DNA of 9,310 nucleotides, from NCBI GenBank assembly GCA_045652785.1, contig JAZOLF010000120.1:1-9310 (forward strand), in the 5' to 3' direction. Shown here piece by piece: positions 1-5,999 of the stretch. A model generated the notes under the pieces. That model was given only the letters and a program-made list of their open reading frames with translations. It was not told the DNA's origin and did not search any database. Origin of the DNA: Scatosoma sp045652785. Lineage in GTDB: Bacteria > Bacillota > Clostridia > Christensenellales > Borkfalkiaceae. How positions within the stretch are numbered: the stretch's first letter is position 1; each line of letters starts with the position of its first letter. A program made the position numbers and the translations under genes.

Positions 1-202
1 GCTCAAAGCCTTATAAATCCTAATAATTCTAGACCTTCAGCTCCCCTACAATATATATATAATAATATAATAAAAATTCTCTTAATTCTTCGCCCTCTCT
101 GCCTCGCTCCCTACGCCTTGGATATTCTTCTCACTCCCCCCCTTCGCCAAGTAAATTCTTTTCGTACTTTTCATTCAAATTCTCTTCGTTCGGCTACAAC
201 TA
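1..202. other. Gene-free left edge, AT-rich then strongly purine/pyrimidine-biased
   Basis: Bases 50-77 are a nearly pure A/T tract; bases 78-190 are pyrimidine-rich on the plus strand. The only open frame I find is a 30-codon minus-strand frame at 82-174 (starts MKSTKRIYLAKGG, ends EAERAKN). It has no good ribosome site, lies beyond both terminators, and resembles no family I know, so it is not called a gene. The block may be a dispersed intergenic repeat. Confidence 0.4.
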
Positions 203-239
203 AAACAAAAACACCGAAGTTTCCGCTTCGGTGTTTTTT
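203..239 (-). terminator. Second, back-up terminator hairpin
   Basis: A 9-bp stem (ACACCGAAG 211-219 with CTTCGGTGT 226-234) has A-rich flank on the left (203-210) and T-run on the right (235-239), so it can terminate in both directions. It lies about 30 bp beyond the first terminator. It could stop read-through from this operon or serve an unseen convergent transcript from the left. Confidence 0.8.
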
Positions 240-268
240 ATTTATTTCATCCACTATCGCGCTTGAAT

Positions 269-301
269 AAAAAAAGGAAAGGGTTATACCTTTCCTTTTT
301 T
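269..301 (-). terminator. Rho-independent terminator of the microcompartment operon
   Basis: A perfect 12-bp stem (271-282 with 289-300) and a 6-nt loop lie 13 nt past the stop of the last gene. Read on the minus strand the stem runs into T-rich sequence (complement of the A-run at 269-275). The stem itself is mostly A/T with four G-C pairs. It is symmetric enough to act in both directions. Confidence 0.85.
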
Positions 302-313
302 GTTTACATTCAA

Positions 314-649
314 TTACAGAAGATAGAAAGGCAAATTGCCGCCAAGAGCAATGGCAGGCTCTAAATCTTTCCCAACTTTCTTTGCTTTCGGTGCACTCTT
401 CTTCGGCGTAGATTTCTTTGCAGGGGTTGCTTTTACAGGTTTTTCTTCCGCAACCACCGCAGGTTTCTTTGCAGGTGCTTTCTTTGCAGCAGGCTTTTTC
501 GCAGGCGATTTAGCGGGGGCAGGTACGGGTTCCACCGATTTTTCTACCTTTTCTACCACTTCGCTGTTTTCCATGTCAGGCGCGCTGGACGCTACCTTAG
601 AATAGCCGTTGTTTTCCACTCTCTTTAAAGCATTCTTACCGATGGGCAT
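314..649 (-). CDS. Small basic K/P/A-rich protein, candidate partner of the ParA-like ATPase
   Basis: I do not recognise this 111-residue protein as a named family. It has three parts. Residues 1-30 are polar, with a short basic start (MPIGKNALKRVENNGYSKV) that resembles the basic N-terminal tips by which many ParB-type partners stimulate ParA ATPases. Residues 31-92 are low-complexity: first an acidic VEKVEKSVE segment, then repeated PAKK/AKKPA units like histone H1 tails, probably disordered. Residues 93-111 end in a hydrophobic cap, ALGGNLPFYLL, which could dock on a shell protein. The start overlaps the ParA gene by 14 nt and has a strong ribosome site; a terminator follows the stop. Position, size and disorder recall McdB, the carboxysome adaptor of McdA, but I see no sequence proof. 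It could instead be a nucleoid-binding or scaffold protein. Confidence 0.8.
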   Translation of the reverse strand: MPIGKNALKRVENNGYSKVASSAPDMENSEVVEKVEKSVEPVPAPAKSPAKKPAAKKAPAKKPAVVAEEKPVKATPAKKSTPKKSAPKAKKVGKDLEPAIALGGNLPFYLL

Positions 650-1427
650 ACTTTACAATCTCCTTTGCAAGTTCTGTATATTCAATCGCGCTGCGGCTGT
701 TTTTCTTATACGCCACAACGGGTTGGCTGTTGTCCTGCGACCATTCGATCGCGCTGTCCACGCGCACGTATGTATCAAACAAGCGCACGCCTTCCATTTC
801 ACGCAGCGTTTCAAGGGTTTGCTTGAAATACTTTTTGCGTTCGTCCGCTTTCGTCACAGCGATCCCCAACACATCCAAGCGGGGAGAAATTTCTTTCACC
901 TTGCGGAAGAAATCAAACAAGTTTGCAAGCCCGAACAACCCCCAAGGGCTGGCTTCTACGGGGATTAAAATATGGTCCGCCGCGCACAAAATATTCATTA
1001 CCCAACCACCAAGCGTCGGGGGCGCGTCGATCAACACGTAATCATAATACCCCCTTGCCAAAACGGGTGCAAGGCACTTCTTCAAAATAAACTCCCGTTG
1101 CCACTTGGTAAATAAGTCGAATTCAATGGAACTCATCAGCGACGTAGAAGGCACGATGTCCAACCCCTTGTAGCCCGATTCCACCACGAACTCCGAAAGG
1201 TCGCGTTCGCTCTTGATCGCTTCGTAAATGTTTTTGCCGCTTTCAGCAAACCCAAGCGCCTTTTCTTCGTCGAAATAGGACAGCGTCAAGTTTTGTTGCA
1301 TATCCCCGTCGATAAGCAACACCTTCTTGCCCATCTGCGCCAAAGCGCAACCAACGTTCGAACAAGTGGTCGTTTTACCGCTGCCGCCCTTATTGTTTGC
1401 GAATGCAATTACAATCGTTTTACTCAT
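636..1427 (-). CDS. ParA/MinD-family ATPase (possible microcompartment positioning, McdA-like role)
   Basis: A 263-residue deviant Walker-A ATPase of the type that places plasmids, chromosomes, carboxysomes and other cargo on the nucleoid. The Walker-A motif is KGGSGKTT (13-20) with the signature lysine Lys13 and the P-loop Lys18. Walker A' is DGDMQQN (40-46; the usual proline of DxDPQ is Met here). Walker B is YVLIDAPPT (130-138). The C-terminal half (GIAVTKADERKKYF, RVDSAIEWSQDNSQPVV) is typical of Soj/ParA. It shares ATGA with the upstream GTPase gene and overlaps the downstream small gene by 14 nt. No ParB-like gene or parS-like repeats are visible, so chromosome partition is unlikely. 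By analogy with McdA/McdB of carboxysomes I infer it positions or segregates these microcompartments. The family is firm; the cargo is inferred. Confidence 0.93.
   Translation of the reverse strand: MSKTIVIAFANNKGGSGKTTTCSNVGCALAQMGKKVLLIDGDMQQNLTLSYFDEEKALGFAESGKNIYEAIKSERDLSEFVVESGYKGLDIVPSTSLMSSIEFDLFTKWQREFILKKCLAPVLARGYYDYVLIDAPPTLGGWVMNILCAADHILIPVEASPWGLFGLANLFDFFRKVKEISPRLDVLGIAVTKADERKKYFKQTLETLREMEGVRLFDTYVRVDSAIEWSQDNSQPVVAYKKNSRSAIEYTELAKEIVKYAHR
660..666 (-). promoter_or_regulatory. Ribosome binding site for the small basic protein, inside parA
   Basis: AAAGGAG on the minus strand lies 10 nt before the ATG at 649 and inside the last codons of the ParA-like gene. It is one of the stronger Shine-Dalgarno sites in the window and supports the small gene being translated. 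Confidence 0.75.
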
Positions 1428-2029
1428 GCTTTTGTTTCCTTTTTGATCGTTTTTTTACCGTTTTTTGCGGGTTTTTTGGCTGTTTTTTGCGGTTTTTTCA
1501 CCGTTTTTTCGCTGTTTTCTTGCGGATTTTGAGCCGCTTGCGCCTTCTTTTCCGCTCTTCTTTGCGCCGCTTTTTCCCGTTTTATCCGTCTTGCACGCTC
1601 TTCATCCGTTTCTAAATATTCGATCAATTCGCGCAGTCCTTCACCCGTGATAGCACAAACAGGGAAGATCTTTTTGCAGCCCGCAAGTTTCAGCCAGCGC
1701 GTCACCCGTTCGACGTTGCCGTCGGGCTTATCAATGCCCGAGATGATCCCGATAACTTCACGGTTGACCATACTCGTCAAACAGGGCGAGAAGATAGAAT
1801 AGGGCTCATTTGCCGAAAGCACCAGCCCTACCACGTCCGCTTCGTATGCGTACAGCGCCAACGCGCCGCTCGTTTCACGGCGCTCGGTGTATTCACCTGG
1901 CGTGTCGATTACGGTGTCGTGATAATTGACGTACTGCGTCTTATAGTATTTGATTTCTTCACCGCGTAAAGCCTGCGTCAAAGTAGTTTTCCCTGCCGCA
2001 ACCCTACCGATTAACATCAACTTTCTCAT
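1424..2029 (-). CDS. pduV: EutP/PduV-like small GTPase with a lysine-rich C-terminal repeat tail
   Basis: A Ras-like P-loop protein of the EutP/PduV family, accessory to microcompartments; PduV has been linked to compartment movement or attachment to filaments. The P-loop is GRVAAGKTT (8-16), the switch-II motif is DTPGE (42-46), and the G5-like motif is CAITGEGL (125-132). The G4 motif, normally (T/N)KxD, is degenerate here (S-G-I-D, 97-100), so guanine specificity is uncertain. The domain ends near residue 142, the usual length of EutP. Then come about 59 extra residues, very rich in K, A, E and Q, that end in three 7-residue units starting KK (178-198). The tail looks disordered and could bind DNA, RNA or an acidic partner. 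The start has only a weak ribosome site (GAAAG-like). The stop overlaps the next start by 4 nt (ATGA), so it is translationally coupled to the ParA-like gene. Confidence 0.88.
   Translation of the reverse strand: MRKLMLIGRVAAGKTTLTQALRGEEIKYYKTQYVNYHDTVIDTPGEYTERRETSGALALYAYEADVVGLVLSANEPYSIFSPCLTSMVNREVIGIISGIDKPDGNVERVTRWLKLAGCKKIFPVCAITGEGLRELIEYLETDEERARRIKREKAAQRRAEKKAQAAQNPQENSEKTVKKPQKTAKKPAKNGKKTIKKETKA
1450..1518. repeat. Helically phased A-tracts and 21-bp tandem repeats in the GTPase tail
   Basis: Seven T-runs on the plus strand (A-tracts on the coding strand) begin at 1450, 1461, 1472, 1483, 1493, 1504 and 1515. The spacing is 10 or 11 bp, close to one helical turn. The coding repeat is 21 bp: KKPQKTA, KKPAKNG and KKTIKKE, with a second A-tract in the middle of each unit in another frame. 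Phased A-tracts bend DNA, so this segment should be intrinsically curved. Slippage in the repeat is a simpler source than selection for curvature. Confidence 0.75.
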
Positions 2030-2055
2030 TTTTGCGTTGTTTTTCTTTCGTTTTA

Positions 2056-2421
2056 TCAGGTTTTTGTCACTTCACAGCACTCATAGTGAAGCTTATTCAC
2101 AAAGTATTCACGCACGGACGTGAATGCCGATTCCACAGAAGAAACGCTGCCCGTGATGATGAGCGTACCCGTGAAACGGTCCACAAAACCGATGTCTGCG
2201 CCCGACGACTTCATCGAGATATCCGCCGCGATAACCGCACTTTCATAAGGGATAACCGTCAACACGCCAATCGCACTCTTGGAATAATCCGTTTGCGGAT
2301 CCAACCCAAGTTTCGTGTACAGCACTTCGCCGGGGTTGGCGATGATGTGACACAAGGTAATTTGTTTACCGGGTACGAACTCCTGTACGATTACCGGCTT
2401 TTCTTTCTTCATATAATCCAT
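2056..2421 (-). CDS. pduU: Circularly permuted BMC-H shell protein, PduU/EutS-like
   Basis: A minor shell protein with a permuted BMC fold; in PduU the N-terminus forms a small beta barrel that caps the hexamer pore. With the start at 2421 it is 121 residues, close to PduU (about 116). Matching stretches are VQEFVPGKQITLCHIIANPG near residues 12-31, then KLGL, SAIGVLTVIPYESAVIAADI, and GFVDRFTGTLIITGSVSSVESA. PduU has the same elements in the same order. It ends CCEVTKT, like the CSITRT end of PduU. In Pdu systems PduU is reported to interact with PduV, and here the EutP/PduV-like GTPase gene follows after 26 bp, so that partnership may be kept. The family call is firm; PduU and EutS are hard to separate. 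Confidence 0.95.
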   Translation of the reverse strand: MDYMKKEKPVIVQEFVPGKQITLCHIIANPGEVLYTKLGLDPQTDYSKSAIGVLTVIPYESAVIAADISMKSSGADIGFVDRFTGTLIITGSVSSVESAFTSVREYFVNKLHYECCEVTKT

Positions 2422-2605
2422 AATTTCTCCTGTTTGAGTATATATGTTTTTGAGTTTTTTAGCCCCGCTCAAAAGAACGAGCCAAAATAGAGCAAGATGC
2501 AAGCCAACCAAGAAGAGCGAGCATTTCCGACGGGCGCGTACCTATCGCACGCGAGCAAGGGAAAGCACCAGCCCGACGCAGGATCGCGCCGCATATTCTC
2601 TATTT
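2422..2605 (-). other. 184-bp intergenic spacer between the activase and PduU-like genes
   Basis: I find no gene here. A frame that continues upstream of the PduU-like start (from 2511) encodes a hydrophobic stretch with no family resemblance, and a good ribosome site favours the internal start. Possible weak hairpins are 2448-2454 with 2468-2474 (TTTTGAG/CTCAAAA, 13-nt loop) and 2535-2539 with 2549-2553 (CGCGT/ACGCG). Neither has a terminator-like T-run on the minus strand. A weak internal promoter is possible but I cannot point to a clear one. Confidence 0.4.
2427..2432 (-). promoter_or_regulatory. Ribosome binding site that fixes the PduU-like start
   Basis: CAGGAG on the minus strand lies 5 nt before the ATG at 2421. 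It decides between this start and the in-frame ATG at 2511, which would add 30 residues foreign to the family. Confidence 0.8.
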
Positions 2606-3382
2606 TTATCCGCCGATTTGGCATTTTAAGCCACTCTCTTCGGCTACCGACAAAAGATATTCCATACGTTCTGCGGGGGGCGGCTGTATTTCCTTCAAGG
2701 AATAATTCCTGCCCAGCCCTGCGTATTTATCCGACCCTAAACGGTGATACGGCAAGAGATGGTACTCTTTTACCCCACCCAGGGATGCGGCGAAACGGGA
2801 AATCGCCTTGATTTCTTCCGCTGTGTCGTTGAAGGAAGGAATGACGGGGGTGCGGATAATCAAGTCCACGCCGCTATCCGAAAGGCGTTTGGCGTTTTCC
2901 AAGATTCGTTCGTTGCCCGCGCCCGTGTATTCCTTGTGCTTGGCACTATCCATATGCTTGATATCCATAAGCACCATATCGATATACGGCAATACAGCCG
3001 CGATCTTTTCCCACGGCGCATTCGCCGTCGTTTCCACCGCTGTATGTAAACCATATTCCTGACACGCCTTTAAGAGTTCGGCCGCAAACTCATGCTGCCC
3101 CAAGAACTCCCCACCCGAAAGGGTGACACCGCCGCCGCTACGGCGGTAGTACGGCTCATCTGCCAGAATTTCAGGCAAAATGTCCGCAACCGTCACGTCT
3201 TTGCCAACCGTCTTTTCCTTGCCGTTTTCCACCATCGTTTGGATGGCGTATTCCTGCGATTCGGGGTTACAACACCACGCGCAGCGCATATAGCAGCCTT
3301 TGAAAAAGACGATTGTACGGATTCCCGGCCCGTCGTGTATGGAAAATCTTTGTATGTTAAAGATTCTTCCTGTCTTTGCCAT
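2606..3382 (-). CDS. Glycyl radical enzyme activating enzyme (radical SAM, short PFL-AE-like form)
   Basis: This enzyme uses S-adenosylmethionine and a [4Fe-4S] cluster to abstract a hydrogen from the glycine of the adjacent dehydratase. The radical-SAM cysteines are Cys30, Cys34 and Cys37 (C-x3-C-x2-C in KGCYMRCAWC), after the family signature IHDGPGIRT (15-23). The SAM-binding SGGE is at 89-92, and the later segments VETTAN, LMDIKHMD and LLPYHRLG match pyruvate formate-lyase activase. Its 258 residues are close to PFL-AE. The ferredoxin-like insert with extra cysteines, usual in activases of glycerol dehydratase, choline lyase and similar enzymes, is absent: Cys38 is the only further cysteine before SGGE. 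The gene starts 6 bp after the dehydratase stop, which makes the pairing near certain. A 184-bp gap follows. Confidence 0.95.
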   Translation of the reverse strand: MAKTGRIFNIQRFSIHDGPGIRTIVFFKGCYMRCAWCCNPESQEYAIQTMVENGKEKTVGKDVTVADILPEILADEPYYRRSGGGVTLSGGEFLGQHEFAAELLKACQEYGLHTAVETTANAPWEKIAAVLPYIDMVLMDIKHMDSAKHKEYTGAGNERILENAKRLSDSGVDLIIRTPVIPSFNDTAEEIKAISRFAASLGGVKEYHLLPYHRLGSDKYAGLGRNYSLKEIQPPPAERMEYLLSVAEESGLKCQIGG

Positions 3383-3388
3383 CGTCTA

Positions 3389-5920
3389 TCACCAGCCTTG
3401 TTGCGTTCTTGCGATGATGTCGTCTTGCAAAGACTTTGACAACGTGGTGAACAGCGCGCTATAACCAGCCACGCGAACGACCAGCGTTTTGTATTTTTCT
3501 GGATGTTGTTGCGCATCCAAAAGCGTTTCACGGGTGACAACGTTGAATTGCATGTGCATACCTTTTTGGTCGAAGTAGGAGCGGATGAGCGCCGAGAACT
3601 TCGTCAAGCCTGCCATACCTTGCAGCGCCGATGGATGGAATTTTTGATTGAGCAGCGTACCGTTGGATGCGATGCCTTGTTCGAGTTTCGCAACCGAGTT
3701 TGCCGTTGCCGTAGGGCCTTTCACGTCACGCCCAGACGCAGGGCCGATACCGTCCGCAATCGGGGTATAAGCGAGTCTGCCATCGGGGGTTGCGCCCGTT
3801 TGCGCGCCAAGTGGCACGTTTGCCGATACAGGATAAAGCCCTGCTTGGAACATACCTCCGCGGTAGTTTTTGTATTTTTCCACTTCTTTCGTGTAGGTGT
3901 TCGCAACTTCGCGCGCGAACATATCTACTTCGTAGATGTCGTTGCCGTACTTAGGGCAAGTTTCGTCAATCAAGCGCTTGATTTCCATATAGCGTTTACG
4001 CTTTTCGGCATCAAGCCCTGCACCGCTGGATACCTGCTTGTAGATCGCCAAAATAATTTCTTCGGTCACTTCTACGCCGTTGTTTGCAAGTTCCGTTGCG
4101 ATTTGCGCCGTGAGTTCTTCCGCTTTCTTACCGCCGATTCCGTAGCCAAAATTGTGGTCGATTGCTTCCTTAAACTCGGACATGGTCACCACTTTTTGAT
4201 CAAACACGAGTTGTTTTACCGCCAACAAGCCGTCCGTGTTGTTCGCGATACCAAAGCCTTGCGGGCCTGTAAAGTTATAGATTGCGCCGCCTTCTTGCAA
4301 ACTCTTCCCGCGTGCGATACAGTCGTCCACCATACAGGACTGGAAGGGCAAAGGCACTCTCGTTGCGTGCGCCGCATCGATGGCGTTGTTTGCGTTGACA
4401 AGCAATTTGATGAAATAACTTTGTTGCGTTTTGTACGCGTCAAAGAATTCTTCAAAGGTCTTGAACTTGGTGACGTCGCCCGTATCAGGACCGATTTTTA
4501 CACCTTGATCCACGCCGCCCGAGAACACGAGTTCCATAGGACGGCACATATTAAAGAACGCTGCATCGTGCCAACCGTCCGTCTTGCCCGCCTTTTGGGG
4601 CTCAACGCAACCGATGATACAGTAATCACGCGCATCTTCCAGCGTCAATCCCCTTGCCATAATGGACGGGATAATGATTTCGTCGTTGTAATACGCAGGC
4701 AAGCCCGTACCCAAACGGGTGAGCGCGCCAGCCTTTAACATAAACGATTGCGGCGTACCGTTCCAAACGCGTACCGAGATGGACGGTTGAGGAAGGGGTA
4801 CGTGCATCGCTGCTTCCAAACACATATAGGACAGGTCGTTGGTAGCATCCAAACCGTGAATGTTTTGACCACCGACAATCAAGTTTTGGAACATACCGTA
4901 GCCAGCAAAGCCGTCCGCACTTGCCGCATCACGTACTTTGTTGATGTCGTTGAGTTTTACCCAAATACAGTCGATCAATTCCTGCGCCTGTTCCAACGTG
5001 AGTTTCCCTTCGTCCATATCCTTCTTATAATAAGGATACATATACTGGTCGAAACGACCAGGCGAAATGGAGTGACCGCTGGATTCTACCTGCAACAGAA
5101 GTTGCACAAACCAGAAAGATTGACAGGCTTCGTGGAAGGAACTTGCGGGGAATTCGGGAACGCGTGCGCAGTTCTTTGCAATCAATTTAAGTTCCGCTTT
5201 GCGGGTAGGATCGCTTTCTTTGAGCGCCATTTCCGCCGCCAACTTCGCATAGCGGCGTGCGTATTCGATAACCGCTTCGCAACTTTCGATCACCGCGAAC
5301 AGGAAGTTGCTTCTTTGGATATAATCGCCGTCCGAAAGGTCGAGTTTTTCAAGCGCCGCTGTCGCTTCCGCGATGATGCCACGATAGCCTTTCGCAAGCA
5401 CTTTATCGTATTGAACGCAGACATGCCCTATCCCATTGTAGAAATAGTTGCCAGGCGTGAAGATGCCGTGCTTGGTGAAAGCGTCGTACGCTTCGGGCGC
5501 CATATTCGCTTTTGCAAGATCGCTGTTCGTCTTACCTTTCCAGTACGGATATGCTTTTTTAAGTTCTTCTTTCGTCTTTTCGCTGATATAGAACGGGTCT
5601 GCCGCACGGGTTGCAACCGTGTCGAATTCCGCTTCCAACCACTCGTAGGAGTATTCGGGGAATACTTGACAACCGCGGGGCGCAACCGTTGCGCTACCAA
5701 CGATGAGTTCGTTATCCCGAATCACAATAGGAATATTGCGCAAAATGTGCGCGAATGCCGCACTACGACGGCGAATGATGGGCAGGTCTTCCGTCTGTTG
5801 ATAACTTTCGGTAACCAAAAGCCCGCGCGACGATTCGATTTCGGGCATTTTTTCGTATAAAGCGTCCACCAGTTTTTGGATTCTTTCGCTTTTTTCAATA
5901 ACAAATTGGATATTTTCCAT
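3389..5920 (-). CDS. Glycyl radical diol dehydratase (1,2-propanediol/glycerol dehydratase type)
   Basis: The signature enzyme: a B12-independent dehydratase that turns 1,2-propanediol into propanal (or glycerol into 3-hydroxypropanal) by radical chemistry. It has 843 residues. The radical glycine is Gly819 in VRVAGYSALF; the thiyl cysteine and catalytic acid are Cys438 and Glu440 in IIGCVEPQ. His166, His283, Ser284 and Asp452 fall at constant offsets from the substrate-binding residues I recall for the Clostridium butyricum glycerol dehydratase (His164, His281, Ser282, Asp447, with Cys433/Glu435). Choline lyase CutC instead has Thr and Tyr 13 and 17 residues after the cysteine; here these are His451 and Phe455. 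Propanediol is preferred over glycerol because of the PduL/PduS/PduT/PduU neighbours. AAGG precedes the ATG, and an in-frame stop lies close upstream, so no N-terminal extension is missed. The activase gene follows after 6 bp. Confidence 0.95.
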   Translation of the reverse strand: MENIQFVIEKSERIQKLVDALYEKMPEIESSRGLLVTESYQQTEDLPIIRRRSAAFAHILRNIPIVIRDNELIVGSATVAPRGCQVFPEYSYEWLEAEFDTVATRAADPFYISEKTKEELKKAYPYWKGKTNSDLAKANMAPEAYDAFTKHGIFTPGNYFYNGIGHVCVQYDKVLAKGYRGIIAEATAALEKLDLSDGDYIQRSNFLFAVIESCEAVIEYARRYAKLAAEMALKESDPTRKAELKLIAKNCARVPEFPASSFHEACQSFWFVQLLLQVESSGHSISPGRFDQYMYPYYKKDMDEGKLTLEQAQELIDCIWVKLNDINKVRDAASADGFAGYGMFQNLIVGGQNIHGLDATNDLSYMCLEAAMHVPLPQPSISVRVWNGTPQSFMLKAGALTRLGTGLPAYYNDEIIIPSIMARGLTLEDARDYCIIGCVEPQKAGKTDGWHDAAFFNMCRPMELVFSGGVDQGVKIGPDTGDVTKFKTFEEFFDAYKTQQSYFIKLLVNANNAIDAAHATRVPLPFQSCMVDDCIARGKSLQEGGAIYNFTGPQGFGIANNTDGLLAVKQLVFDQKVVTMSEFKEAIDHNFGYGIGGKKAEELTAQIATELANNGVEVTEEIILAIYKQVSSGAGLDAEKRKRYMEIKRLIDETCPKYGNDIYEVDMFAREVANTYTKEVEKYKNYRGGMFQAGLYPVSANVPLGAQTGATPDGRLAYTPIADGIGPASGRDVKGPTATANSVAKLEQGIASNGTLLNQKFHPSALQGMAGLTKFSALIRSYFDQKGMHMQFNVVTRETLLDAQQHPEKYKTLVVRVAGYSALFTTLSKSLQDDIIARTQQGW

Positions 5921-5963
5921 AGAATACCTTGTTAGGATTTTTTATTATTTCCGATCTCTTTTT

Positions 5964-5986
5964 CTTCGGCGGCTTTACCGCCAAAG
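5964..5986 (-). promoter_or_regulatory. Stem-loop between the pduT-like gene and the glycyl radical enzyme gene
   Basis: On the minus strand the arms CTTTGGCGG and CCGCCGAAG form a 9-bp stem with one U-G wobble and a 5-nt loop. The wobble pairs only in minus-strand RNA, which suggests that this is the functional strand. The bases after the stem are A-rich, not T-rich, so it is not a standard terminator. It could be an mRNA processing or 5'-stabilising element that sets the level of the highly needed dehydratase. The remainder of the 79-bp gap (5921-5999) is AT-rich and ends in the AAGG ribosome site. Confidence 0.55.
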
Positions 5987-5999
5987 CAAAAACAAAAAA

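Noticed and set aside
336..605. Phe/Ala/Gly-rich plus-strand frame opposite the small basic protein
   Set aside because: It is the reverse reading of PAKK repeats. The minus-strand frame has a strong ribosome site, the right operon position and a terminator after it.
636..1427. Chromosome or plasmid partition ParA
   Set aside because: No ParB homologue, centromere-like repeats or replication gene is visible, and the gene is embedded in a BMC operon.
1293..1650. Phe-rich plus-strand frames that look like membrane proteins
   Set aside because: The phenylalanines are the reverse reading of the AAA/AAG lysine codons in the GTPase tail and of the start of the ParA gene.
3503..5860. Two long plus-strand open frames (3503-4738 and 4748-5860) opposite the dehydratase gene
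   Set aside because: They are mirror images of a strongly codon-biased gene, rich in Arg, His, Val, Phe and Cys, with no recognisable domain.
3389..5920. Choline trimethylamine-lyase (CutC)
   Set aside because: The residues 13 and 17 after the catalytic cysteine are His451 and Phe455, not the Thr and Tyr of CutC, and all the glycerol/propanediol dehydratase residues (His166, His283, Ser284, Asp452) are present.
3389..5920. Pyruvate formate-lyase
   Set aside because: There is no adjacent Cys-Cys pair in the active site; a single Cys438 followed by V-E-P is the dehydratase/lyase type. The BMC context also argues against PFL.
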